A stretch of DNA of 43,892 nucleotides from NCBI GenBank assembly GCA_021296315.1, contig JAGWAO010000009.1, positions 1 through 43,892 on the forward strand. The letters are read 5' to 3'. How positions within the stretch are numbered: position 1 is the stretch's first letter; every line of letters begins with the position of its first letter. The stretch is from Acidimicrobiia bacterium. Lineage in GTDB: Bacteria; Actinomycetota; Acidimicrobiia; Acidimicrobiales; Aldehydirespiratoraceae. Positions 14,361-22,121 of this stretch are shown here, piece by piece. The notes under the pieces are model-generated. The model was not told where the DNA came from and made no database searches. It saw nothing but the letters and a program-made list of their open reading frames with translations. A program made the position numbers and the translations under genes.

Positions 14361-15992
14361 GTGACTGGGTCGAGACCGAGCGGCGGATCCATCGCTCGCC
14401 GTCGCCTGCTGCTCGCATTGGGGTTCGGCGCCACCAACGTTGCCGTGCTCCGCCGACTGGGCTCCGGCGCTACCCCCGAACCTGAGCAACAGCCCACCTC
14501 GCAGGCAACTCCGGCGGAGGGACCGACCACCTCGGCACCGGTGCCGGTCGTCACAGAACCGGAACAGCCATCGGAGCGGCCGGAAGTTCCGGTACTGGAC
14601 GAGTCGGCGGCACGAGGCACGGATCAGTCCTTCGACTTGGCCATCGTCGGGGGCCGCGTCATCGATCCCGCTTCGGGCTTCGATGCCGTGGCCAGCGTCG
14701 GCATCAGCGGCTCGACTGTCGCGGCCATCTCGGCCGATCCGGACGCGCCGCCCCTGCAGGCAGCCACGACCATCGACGCGACCGGCCTGGTGGTGTCGCC
14801 CGGATTCATCGACATCCTGTCGTACAGCCCCAACGGCTACGGCGAGTGGTACAAGCTGGCCGACGGCGTGACCACGAACCTGGGGATGCACGGTCTCGAC
14901 AACCGCGCCGAGAACTGGTTCACGGCCCATCCCGACGGAAGCTCCCCGGTGCACTTCGGTGGGGCCTCCGATCACGCCTACGTCAGACAGGTGCACGGCC
15001 TTGAGCCCTACGACACCGCGGCGCCGGGCACGCTGGCGGCCATGCTCGAGGACGCCCGGGCCGACCTGCGCAACGGGTTCATCGGGCTGCACATGCAGCC
15101 CGAGTACACCCCCGGCACCAGCGCGGACGCGCTGCTCGCTCACGCCTCGGTTGCCGCGGAGCACGACGTTCCCCTGTGCGTGCACGCCCGCTACTCCGAC
15201 AACCTCCCGCCCGGCACCAACCTCCAGGCCATCAGCGAACTCGTCGGCGCGGCCCGCGAGACCGGCGCCCATGTACACGTCGAGCACATCAACTCGACCG
15301 GCGGCACCGGAGTGATGGCCGAAGCGCTCGGGCGCATCAGCGAGGCGATCGGCGAGGGGCTGTCCATAACGGCCTGCACGTATCCGTACGAGTTCTGGGC
15401 CACGTACCTCAAATCGGCCCGCTACCAGGACTGGCAGGAGAAGTACGGCATCGGCTACGGCGATCTGCAGGTGGCCGGGACGTCCGAGCGGTTGACCGAG
15501 CAGACCTTCGCCGATGCATACGCGACCAACGCTCTCACAGCCGCTTTCGCCATGTCGCCGGAAGACATCGACTTGCCGCTGCAGGCCGACTTCGTGATGG
15601 TCGGCAGCGACGCCATCCTCGACCGGTCACACAACAACCATCCCCGGTCCACCGGGTGCTTCAGCCGCGTGCTCGGACACTATGTGCGGGAGCGCGGTGT
15701 GCTCGATCTGGGGACCGCCCTCGCCAAGATGACGATCCAACCGGCCCGCCTGCTCGAGGGCCGCTGCCCGGCGTTGCTGCGAAAGGGCCGGCTCGGCATC
15801 GGCGCAGACGCCGACATCACCGTGTTCGACCCGGCCACCGTCATCGACCGGTCCACGATCGCCAACCCCGCCCAGGAGTCCGCCGGCATCCAATGGGTGT
15901 TGGTCGAGGGCCAGGTGGCCAGATCGCCCGACGGTTTCACCGGGCTCCAGCCCGCGGGACGGGGCCTCCGGTCCGACATCGGCACCGCCTGA
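14361..15992 (+). CDS. Exported D-aminoacylase-like amidohydrolase lacking the HxH motif
   Basis: 543 residues. The N terminus has an arginine-rich n-region (IARRRLLLALGFGA) like a Tat signal or anchor, then a Pro/Thr/Ser-rich linker to about residue 85. The rest is an amidohydrolase barrel of the N-acyl-D-amino-acid deacylase group: SPGFID, DGVTTNLGMHG, VHARYSD, HVEHINSTGG, GSDAILDRSHNNHPRS, LLRKGRLGIGADADITVFD. The first metal motif, usually GFIDxHxH, reads GFIDILSYS (151-156), so both histidines are gone, although later ones remain. It may use another metal site or be a non-zinc paralogue. It starts at GTG with a -10-like box and no ribosome site. A repeat copy lies on either side. Confidence 0.8.
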   Translation: MTGSRPSGGSIARRRLLLALGFGATNVAVLRRLGSGATPEPEQQPTSQATPAEGPTTSAPVPVVTEPEQPSERPEVPVLDESAARGTDQSFDLAIVGGRVIDPASGFDAVASVGISGSTVAAISADPDAPPLQAATTIDATGLVVSPGFIDILSYSPNGYGEWYKLADGVTTNLGMHGLDNRAENWFTAHPDGSSPVHFGGASDHAYVRQVHGLEPYDTAAPGTLAAMLEDARADLRNGFIGLHMQPEYTPGTSADALLAHASVAAEHDVPLCVHARYSDNLPPGTNLQAISELVGAARETGAHVHVEHINSTGGTGVMAEALGRISEAIGEGLSITACTYPYEFWATYLKSARYQDWQEKYGIGYGDLQVAGTSERLTEQTFADAYATNALTAAFAMSPEDIDLPLQADFVMVGSDAILDRSHNNHPRSTGCFSRVLGHYVRERGVLDLGTALAKMTIQPARLLEGRCPALLRKGRLGIGADADITVFDPATVIDRSTIANPAQESAGIQWVLVEGQVARSPDGFTGLQPAGRGLRSDIGTA

Positions 15993-16025
15993 GGTCAGTC
16001 GGACAGTCATGGAGCCGCGATCACC

Positions 16026-16130
16026 CCAGAGGCCGAGCGGGATAGGGCGCGAACCATGAGAGATGCCACGAGACGCCGAGCGAGGCCGTGGCCCGAGCGG
16101 CCCGTGAGCGAAGCGAACAAGAGCGGGAAC
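16026..16130 (-). repeat. Dispersed composite repeat, copy C
   Basis: Core 2 (CCAGAGGCCGAGCGGG, 16026-16041) begins 34 bases after the amidohydrolase stop and core 1 (16080-16130) ends just before the next gene. The final AAGAGCGGGA lies 6 nt before the ATG at 16135 and may serve as its ribosome-binding site. Confidence 0.88.
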
Positions 16131-16134
16131 CGCG

Positions 16135-17370
16135 ATGCCTGATCGCGAGGCGGTCGCACCAATCCGCTCCTCCTCTACGGAGCGGGGGGTGGCCTGGGCG
16201 CTGTTCGTGCTGCTCGTGGCAGGCGCGGTGGCATCCATCGCGCTGGACTACGGCGACTCCGACACGGCTGCCCCACAGGAATCGGCACGAACCGAGTCCT
16301 CGCCGACGCCGACCGACCGCACACCCGACGCCTCCGAGGGGCCTGCCGTCACCGCCGCGGTGGACGACGGACCTGCGTCGTTCACCATCGCGGCCACCGG
16401 CGACCTGCTCATCCACGAGTCCGTGGCGAACGCGGCCCGCACGTCCGACGGCTGGGACTTCACGTCGATGTTCAACAGGGTCGCTCCGATCCTCAGCCAA
16501 GCGGACCTGGCCGTGTGCCATGTGGAGAGCCCGATGTCGCCCAACAACGCCCGCCTCTCCTATTTCCCCGCCTTCCTGGTGCCCAGAGAGCTGGCCGACG
16601 CGATCTCCTACGCCGGCTACGACACCTGCTCACTCGCCTCCAACCATGCGACCGACGCCGGGCGCGAGGGAATCGTGGGCACCGTAGGCGCCCTCGACCG
16701 GGTCCAGGTCGCCCACGCCGGCATGGCCCTCTCGCCGGAGGCCCGCGACCAGGTCACGTTGATCGAGGCGGGCGACGCCACCGTCGCGCACCTCTCATAC
16801 ACCTACGGCTTCAACAACGGGGAGCTGGACGCGGACGAGTCCCACCTGTCCAACGTCATCGACGAGGCTGCCATCCTCGACGAGGCCCGGCGGGCACGGT
16901 CCGCGGGCGCAGACTTCGTGATGCTGTCGCTGCACTGGGGCACCAACTACAGCAGCGAACCCGACGAGATGCAGGTCGGCCTCGGACCCCGCTTGCTGGC
17001 CTCCCCCGACATCGACCTGATCCTCGGCCACCACGCCCACATGGTGCAGCCGGTAGTCCAGATCGGCGGGGAGTTCCTCGTGTACGGGTTGGGCAACTTC
17101 CTGTCGAACCAGTCGCCGGAGACCTGCACCGAATGCCCGCTGCCCACCGAGGACGGCGTGATCGTCCATCTCACGGTGACCGAGGACGAGGCCACCGGCG
17201 GGTGGTCGGTCACCGAAGTCGCCCACACGCCCACATGGGTGGATCGCGCCAACTTCGAGATCGTCGATGTGCTGCGCGACACCAGTCGCGATCCCGGGCT
17301 CCTCCAGGACTCCGCTCAAAGGACCGCCTCCGCTCTCGCCTTGCTGGGAACGGCAGTCGAGCCGCGTTAG
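16135..17370 (+). CDS. CapA-family (PGA_cap) metallophosphoesterase-like membrane protein
   Basis: 411 residues. One membrane segment (about 19-38, GVAWALFVLLVAGAVASIAL) is followed by a disordered Ser/Thr/Pro linker and an extracellular domain of the poly-gamma-glutamate synthesis protein CapA family. Metal-site motifs are AATGDLLIHES, HVESP, LASNHATDAG, LSLHWGTNY, LGHHAHMVQP and YGLGNFLSNQ. CapA homologues act in the envelope, but many lie outside capsule operons and their reaction is uncertain. The ATG directly follows repeat copy C. Its neighbours do not suggest capsule synthesis. Confidence 0.88.
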   Translation: MPDREAVAPIRSSSTERGVAWALFVLLVAGAVASIALDYGDSDTAAPQESARTESSPTPTDRTPDASEGPAVTAAVDDGPASFTIAATGDLLIHESVANAARTSDGWDFTSMFNRVAPILSQADLAVCHVESPMSPNNARLSYFPAFLVPRELADAISYAGYDTCSLASNHATDAGREGIVGTVGALDRVQVAHAGMALSPEARDQVTLIEAGDATVAHLSYTYGFNNGELDADESHLSNVIDEAAILDEARRARSAGADFVMLSLHWGTNYSSEPDEMQVGLGPRLLASPDIDLILGHHAHMVQPVVQIGGEFLVYGLGNFLSNQSPETCTECPLPTEDGVIVHLTVTEDEATGGWSVTEVAHTPTWVDRANFEIVDVLRDTSRDPGLLQDSAQRTASALALLGTAVEPR

Positions 17371-17420
17371 AGGCCGGGCAGAGGCCATTTGAGCCGGGCA
17401 GAGGCCATTTGAGCCGGGCA
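17371..17420 (+). repeat. 20-bp tandem repeat after the CapA-like gene
   Basis: GCCGGGCAGAGGCCATTTGA repeats with period 20 (units at 17373 and 17393, and a partial third at 17413). It starts right after the TAG at 17368-17370 and fills most of the gap to carD. Confidence 0.9.
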
Positions 17421-17441
17421 GGAACCGGGCCCCGGCGGCTG

Positions 17442-17447
17442 TAGAAT
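17442..17447 (+). promoter_or_regulatory. Putative -10 box of a leaderless carD promoter
   Basis: TAGAAT is a near-consensus -10 box and ends 7 nt before the GTG of carD at 17455, leaving no room for a leader. This is the clearest example of the arrangement in the window. Confidence 0.55.
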
Positions 17448-17454
17448 TCATAGA

Positions 17455-17934
17455 GTGAGCTTCAAGGTCGGTGATCGGGTGGTCTACCCGCATCACGGCG
17501 CTGCTGAGATAGTGAGGCTGGAGAAGCGCACCGCTTTCGGGGAGGAACAGGACTACCTCGTGCTGCGCATGACACACGGCGAGATGACCGTGGCCGTGCC
17601 CGCCGACAGGGCCGAGGATGTCGGGATGCGCTGGCCCATCAGCACCGAGGACGTGGACGACCTCTTCGAGGTCCTGGCCCGCCGGGACGTGCGAGAGCCG
17701 GCCAACTGGTCGCGGCGCTACAAGAACCACCAGGAGAAGCTCAAGTCGGGCGACGTGTACCAGGTGGCCGAAGTGGTGCGCAACCTGGCCCTGCGGGATC
17801 GGGCCAAGGGGCTGTCCGCCGGCGAGAAGACGCTCTACAACACGGCTCGCAGCGTGCTGGTGTCGGAGCTGTCGTTCGCGCTCAATGTGAGCGAGGACGA
17901 GGCGTCACGCCGCGTCGATGTTGCCCTGAACTGA
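17455..17934 (+). CDS. carD: CarD-family RNA polymerase-binding transcription regulator
   Basis: 159 residues, full length. CarD binds the RNA polymerase beta subunit and stabilises the open promoter complex, chiefly at rRNA and other weak promoters. The N-terminal RNAP-interaction domain (about 1-60) opens with FKVGDRVVYPHHG, and the C-terminal helical DNA-binding domain carries the conserved Trp at W85 (EPANWSRRYK), the residue that wedges into the DNA minor groove in mycobacterial CarD. It starts at GTG and is probably leaderless. Convergent with the SDR gene, with a strong terminator-like hairpin between them. Its presence supports an actinobacterial host but is not proof of one. Confidence 0.95.
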   Translation: MSFKVGDRVVYPHHGAAEIVRLEKRTAFGEEQDYLVLRMTHGEMTVAVPADRAEDVGMRWPISTEDVDDLFEVLARRDVREPANWSRRYKNHQEKLKSGDVYQVAEVVRNLALRDRAKGLSAGEKTLYNTARSVLVSELSFALNVSEDEASRRVDVALN

Positions 17935-17945
17935 CTTGCCCTGAC

Positions 17946-17972
17946 CCGGGCTGCGGGTGGACCGCGGCCCGG
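17946..17972. terminator. Bidirectional terminator-like hairpin between carD and the SDR gene
   Basis: CCGGGCTGCGG (17946-17956) pairs with CCGCGGCCCGG (17962-17972) around a 5-base loop: 11 bp with one G-U pair. It lies between convergent stops at 17934 and 17987. No T-run follows on either strand, which is common in high-GC bacteria. Confidence 0.65.
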
Positions 17973-17986
17973 CCGGCGAGAGCCGC

Positions 17987-18796
17987 TCAGCGGACCAGGC
18001 CACCTCCATCGACGATCAGCGACTGGCCGTTGACCATGCTGGCCGCATCGGAGGCCAGCCACACAGCCGCCTCAGCCACCTCGTCGGGAGTGAGCATGCG
18101 GCCGCCGATGTTGGTGGACGCGATCATCTTGGCGATGTCGGCGTTGTCGCCGATGAAGCGCCGGATCATGGGAGTGTCGGTCGAGCCAGGAAGCACGGCG
18201 TTGACCCTGATGCCACGGCGGGCGTACTCCTGGGCGGCCGCCTTGGTCAGCCCGACCACACCGTGCTTGGCCGCGGTGTAGTGGGGCTGGCCCGGAGCGG
18301 CCACCACGCCGGCTCCCGACGAGGTGTTGACGATGGCGCCACCGCCCTGGGTGGCCATGTGGCGCAGCTCGTGCTTCATGCACAGGAACACGCTGGTCAA
18401 GTTGACCGCGATCATGCGGTCCCAGCGGGCCAACTCGAGCTGGTCGAACTCCGACATCATGTCGGCGATCCCGGCGTTGTTGAAGGCGATGTCGAGACGG
18501 CCGTGCCGCGCCACGACCCCGTCCACCATCGACATGACGGCAGCCTCGTCGGTCACGTCCACCGCCACAGCCGAAGTCCGCGGCTGCGGCCCGCCGGAGT
18601 TGATGGCGTCCGCGGTCGCCCGCGCGCCCTCGCCGTCGACATCAGCCACCACGACATGGGCCGCACCCTGCGCGGCGAACTGCCGGGCTGCGGCCTGGCC
18701 GATCCCGCCCGCGCCGCCGGTGACCAGAACGACCTTCCCGTGCGCGAGGCCGCTCACCGCGGCCCCGCGGCCCTGCGGGCCGGGCTCAGCAGTCAT
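17987..18796 (-). CDS. Short-chain dehydrogenase/reductase (SDR, classical)
   Basis: 269 residues. A Rossmann NAD(P)-binding motif TGGAGGIG is near residue 26, with VVVADVDGE after the second strand (an acidic residue that suggests NAD), then NNAG, and the catalytic Ser and YxxxK in NTSSGAG and HYTAAKHG. The C-terminal SLIVDGGGLVR is typical. It oxidises or reduces an alcohol/ketone of unknown structure. The start may be the ATG at 18796 or a GTG 13 codons later (AAVSGLAHGK), nearer to where homology begins. It lies downstream of the thiolase on the same strand, separated by repeat copy D, and could supply a 3-hydroxyacyl-CoA or related step to it. Confidence 0.9.
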   Translation of the reverse strand: MTAEPGPQGRGAAVSGLAHGKVVLVTGGAGGIGQAAARQFAAQGAAHVVVADVDGEGARATADAINSGGPQPRTSAVAVDVTDEAAVMSMVDGVVARHGRLDIAFNNAGIADMMSEFDQLELARWDRMIAVNLTSVFLCMKHELRHMATQGGGAIVNTSSGAGVVAAPGQPHYTAAKHGVVGLTKAAAQEYARRGIRVNAVLPGSTDTPMIRRFIGDNADIAKMIASTNIGGRMLTPDEVAEAAVWLASDAASMVNGQSLIVDGGGLVR

Positions 18797-18840
18797 GAGA
18801 GCACGCGCGAGCAGGCGAGAGCCCGTCGTGTCGCAGCGGT

Positions 18841-18947
18841 GTCACTCCCGCTCTTGTTCGCTCCGCTCACGGGCCGCTCGGGCCACGGCCTCGCTGGGCG
18901 TTTCGCCGATCTCCTCACGGATTCCCGCTTACGCTCTCGGCCTCTAG
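18841..18947 (+). repeat. Dispersed composite repeat, copy D
   Basis: Core 1 at about 18841-18895 and core 2 (CTCTCGGCCTCTAG) at 18933-18947. In the direction of the minus-strand genes, core 2 comes first. It covers the last eleven codons or so of the thiolase, so the tail LEAESVSGNP is encoded by repeat sequence. Confidence 0.88.
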
Positions 18948-20093
18948 GCGCTCGAGGATGGTGACGTTGGCCTGGCCCCCACCCTCGCACATGGTCTGCA
19001 GGCCCCAGCGTCCGCCGGTGCGCTCCAACTCGTGCAGCAGGGTGGTCATCAGCTTGGCTCCGGTGCAGCCCAGCGGATGTCCCAATGCTATGGCACCGCC
19101 GTTGACGTTGACCTTGGAGTGGGGAATGTCGTGCTCATGCATCCAAGCCATCGGCACCGGCGCAAAGGCCTCGTTGCACTCGAACAGGTCGAAGTCGTCG
19201 ATGGCCATGCCGGTGCGCTCCAAGGCGTAGGCGGTGGCCGGGATCGGTCCGGTCAGCATGTAGATCGGGTCGTCGCCGCGCACCGACATGTGGTGGATCC
19301 GGGCGCGTGGCTGGAGGCCGTGGACCTCGAGGGACCGCTCGGATGCGACCAGCAGAGCCGCGGCGCCGTCGCTGATCTGGCTGGAGACCGCGGCGGTGAG
19401 CCGCCCGCCCTCGGTGAGCGGCGGCAGCGACTGCATCTTCTCAAGAGAAGTGTCGCGGCGGGGACCCTCGTCGGTGGTGACGCCGGCGACCGGCTCGATC
19501 TCGGCGGTGAAGCGTCCCTCGTCGATGGCCCGGATGGCCCGGCGGTGGCTCTCGAGCGCGTAGTCCTCCATGTCGGCCCGGCTGAAGTCCCACTTCTCCG
19601 CGATCATCTCCGCGCCCCGGAATTGCGAGACCTCCTGGGTGCCGTAACGCTGCACCCATCCCGCCGATCCACCGAACGGATCGGCGTGGCCCAGGGCCTC
19701 AGCGGCCACCAGGGCGGTGCCGATGGGCACCATCGACATGTTCTGGACCCCGCCCGCCACGACCAGATCGTTCACGCCGGCCATGACGCCCAACGCCGCG
19801 AAGCTGACCGCCTGCTGGCCCGACCCGCACTGGCGGTCCACGGTGACGCCGGGCACGGCCTCGGGCAGGCCCGCGGCCAGCCAGCAGGTGCGGGCGATGT
19901 CCCCCGCGTTGGGACCCACGTTGTCGAGGTTCCCGAAGATCACGTCCTCTACGGCCATGGGGTCGACGCCGGTTCGGCGCAGCAGCGCCTTGATGGCCGC
20001 GGCCCCGAGGTCGGCGGGATGCACCTCGGACAGCCCTCCGCCGCGCCGGCCCGTGGGCGTGCGCACCGCGTCGACTATGTAAGCCTCACTCAT
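18915..20093 (-). CDS. Acetyl-CoA C-acyltransferase (thiolase)
   Basis: 392 residues, the normal size for a degradative or biosynthetic thiolase. The acyl-accepting Cys is in VTVDRQCGSGQQA, the catalytic His in NGGAIALGHPLGCTGA and the second Cys in MCEGGGQANVTI. It cleaves 3-oxoacyl-CoA with CoA, the last step of beta-oxidation, or runs in reverse. The ATG has an AAGGGGGAT ribosome site upstream and a CATTATCCC stretch that could hold a -10. The last residues after TILER are encoded inside repeat copy D and differ from usual thiolase ends. Acyl-CoA dehydrogenases nearby fit a beta-oxidation role. Confidence 0.94.
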   Translation of the reverse strand: MSEAYIVDAVRTPTGRRGGGLSEVHPADLGAAAIKALLRRTGVDPMAVEDVIFGNLDNVGPNAGDIARTCWLAAGLPEAVPGVTVDRQCGSGQQAVSFAALGVMAGVNDLVVAGGVQNMSMVPIGTALVAAEALGHADPFGGSAGWVQRYGTQEVSQFRGAEMIAEKWDFSRADMEDYALESHRRAIRAIDEGRFTAEIEPVAGVTTDEGPRRDTSLEKMQSLPPLTEGGRLTAAVSSQISDGAAALLVASERSLEVHGLQPRARIHHMSVRGDDPIYMLTGPIPATAYALERTGMAIDDFDLFECNEAFAPVPMAWMHEHDIPHSKVNVNGGAIALGHPLGCTGAKLMTTLLHELERTGGRWGLQTMCEGGGQANVTILERLEAESVSGNP

Positions 20094-20162
20094 CGCAGAT
20101 CCCCCTTGGGATAATGTCCGTATCGATTATGCCCCGACGCGGCCTCGGAGGGCGCTATGGGG

Positions 20163-21266
20163 TCATCCGAATTCAGGGATCACCTGGGCGCCCATCAACT
20201 CGATGGTCTGCATCACCTTGCCGTGGGGCACCTTGTAGGGGTTGAACAAGCAGAACACCATGTCGCAGCCGGTGGCCTCGTAGGCCCGGAACATCTCGAT
20301 GGCCCGCTCGGGGTCGCCGCACACGCAGGCGTTGGTCTCCATCAGGTAGTCCATGGTGAGGTGCTCGATCGAGCCGTCCTCGACACGGTCCGCGGTCCGG
20401 CCCAGATAGTCGTAGGTGCCCAACTCGTCCTCCATCTCCCGCAACCACTGGGCCACCGACCCGATGAGGCGGGCCCCCGTCTTGGGGTACCACTCGAAGG
20501 ACTCGGCGGACACCTCGACCGACTCGGACAGCGTCGGCGCCACGTTGACCATGGTGAAGGTGGCGGCCTGGTCGTTCACGAACCGCCCGATCGGGTCGGT
20601 GCACGCCCCGATGCCCTCCCGGTAGATGGCGATTCGCCGAGCCAGCTCCTCGGGGGGCGTGCCCACCGAGAACGACAGCAGCCCCAGGCCCGCCTCGCCG
20701 ATCATGCGGTGCCCGCCGTCGGAGCTGGTGGCGGCCCACAGCGGGGGGTGGGGCGACTGCAGCGGCTTGGGCAGCACCCGGCGAGATGGCATCTGCCAGT
20801 AGTGACCGTCCCATTCGAGCTCGTCGCGGGTCATGGCGGCGACGGTCATCTCCAGCGCCTCCCGCCACATGGCCCGGGTCTCGCTGGGATGGATGCCGAA
20901 CCCCTCCAACTCGGCACGCGTCGCCGACCGGCCCGTGCCCAACTCAACCCGACCGTTGGACAGCAGGTCGAGCACGGCGACCGACTCGGCCGTGCGCACC
21001 GGATGGTTGTAGGGCTTGGGCATGAGGCGCACCCCGTAGCCGAGCCGCAGGTTCTCGGTGACCGCGGCGAGGTGGCCGTAGAGCACCTCGGGATTGGAGC
21101 AGTGGGAGAACTCCTCGAGGAAGTGGTGCTCCACCGTCCACACCGAGTGGAACCCGACCTTGTCGCCCAGACGGACCTGCTCCACCACCTCCTCGTAGGC
21201 CCGGTGCTCGCTGCGCTGCGACCAGGGCCGGGCCACCGGGATCTCGTAGAACATGGCGAACTTCAC
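20163..21266 (-). CDS. LLM-class flavin-dependent monooxygenase-like protein
   Basis: 367 residues of the luciferase-like superfamily. The EHH motif in VWTVEHHFLEEFSHCSNPEVL, then VRLMPKPYNHPVRTAESVAVLDLLSNGRVELGTGRS and HPPLWAATSS, point to the FMN-dependent alkanal-monooxygenase branch, unlike the F420-type protein at 5299. Such enzymes add oxygen to an aldehyde, alkane or sulfonate with reduced flavin from a partner. GTG start with AGGAG upstream, inside the end of the methyltransferase gene (11-base gap), so the two are co-transcribed. The substrate is unknown. Confidence 0.85.
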   Translation of the reverse strand: MKFAMFYEIPVARPWSQRSEHRAYEEVVEQVRLGDKVGFHSVWTVEHHFLEEFSHCSNPEVLYGHLAAVTENLRLGYGVRLMPKPYNHPVRTAESVAVLDLLSNGRVELGTGRSATRAELEGFGIHPSETRAMWREALEMTVAAMTRDELEWDGHYWQMPSRRVLPKPLQSPHPPLWAATSSDGGHRMIGEAGLGLLSFSVGTPPEELARRIAIYREGIGACTDPIGRFVNDQAATFTMVNVAPTLSESVEVSAESFEWYPKTGARLIGSVAQWLREMEDELGTYDYLGRTADRVEDGSIEHLTMDYLMETNACVCGDPERAIEMFRAYEATGCDMVFCLFNPYKVPHGKVMQTIELMGAQVIPEFG

Positions 21267-21277
21267 AGGGGACGCTC

Positions 21278-22075
21278 CTATGTAGTCGCGGGCTTGCGCC
21301 CGATGGTGGCTATCGACGTTGGTCCGAGCATGGCGAAACCCGGCTCCCGCATCTGCTCCAGGGCGGCGGCCGCGTCCGGCTCCGCCACTGCACCCGCCTC
21401 AACCAGCCGCGGCACGGCCCGCTCCAGGGCAAGGAACCACCATTCCCCGCTCGCCTCATGGGGCCGCATGATCCTCACCTTGCCAATCGCGTCCAGGTCC
21501 TCGAGGCCGAGTTCCCGCATCCAGCCCAAGACACGCACTCCCGCGTTGGGATCTCGCCATTGCGGAGTCGTAGCACTGGCCACCATGCGGTGGATCGAGC
21601 GGAGGGGCTCGGGAAGAGCCTGCTCGGCGAACTCAGCCATGGCGCCGTCCTCGATCACCATGGCCCCTCCCGGCCGTAGTGCCTCGTTGAGCCGAGCCAA
21701 CACCTCGACGCGTTCGGGTATGTGCTGGATCACCGCCCGTGCGTGGACCAGATGGAAGTGCCCGGCCGGCAGCTGATCGCGGGCCGCGTCGTGCTGACGC
21801 ACGATCACGTTCGAGGGCATAGACGCATGGAAGCGGAGGTCGATGTCGGTCGACATCACCCTGCCGTCGGGGCCGACCTGCTCGGCCAGCCACGCCGAGA
21901 CGCTGCCGGTGCCTGCGCCCAGCTCCAGCACGTGCATGCCGGGCTCGATGCCGACCCGGGTGAGCAGCCGGAAGGTTCCAGGATCGAGCGATTCAGCCAG
22001 CATGGCCAGACGGACGCGCTCTAGGTCTACGTCGTCGTCGCTCACGCCGTAGCGTTCGCTGTGCACCTCCGCCAC
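21278..22075 (-). CDS. Class I SAM-dependent methyltransferase
   Basis: 265 residues. Motif I VLELGAGTGSVSAWLA is at about 50-65, followed by an acidic residue at the end of strand 2 (MSTDIDLRF), motif II-like FHLVHARAVIQHIP, and LRPGGAMVIEDGA. This is the UbiE/Methyltransf_11 type acting on small molecules. It starts at GTG and leads a two-gene operon with the LLM monooxygenase. A TACCCT box sits 8 nt before the start. The acceptor cannot be told from sequence. Confidence 0.88.
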   Translation of the reverse strand: MAEVHSERYGVSDDDVDLERVRLAMLAESLDPGTFRLLTRVGIEPGMHVLELGAGTGSVSAWLAEQVGPDGRVMSTDIDLRFHASMPSNVIVRQHDAARDQLPAGHFHLVHARAVIQHIPERVEVLARLNEALRPGGAMVIEDGAMAEFAEQALPEPLRSIHRMVASATTPQWRDPNAGVRVLGWMRELGLEDLDAIGKVRIMRPHEASGEWWFLALERAVPRLVEAGAVAEPDAAAALEQMREPGFAMLGPTSIATIGRKPATT

Positions 22076-22083
22076 GGGTGCAG

Positions 22084-22110
22084 AGGGTAACGGTCATTTC
22101 TGAGCGTCAA
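22084..22110 (-). promoter_or_regulatory. Putative leaderless promoter of the methyltransferase operon
   Basis: On the minus strand TTGACG (22110-22105) and TACCCT (22089-22084) are 15 bases apart, and the second box ends 8 nt before the GTG at 22075. The short spacer makes the -35 uncertain. Confidence 0.45.
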
Positions 22111-22121
22111 CGAGGGAGCCT

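Noticed and set aside
16088..16134. Peptides such as ARAARERSEQER and, on the other strand, FPLLFASLTGRSGHGLA that recur in several frames across the window.
   Set aside because: They are translations of core 1 of the dispersed repeat, not a protein family.
16135..17370. CapA-like gene as part of a capsule cluster.
   Set aside because: No capB, capC or glycosyl-transfer genes are nearby.
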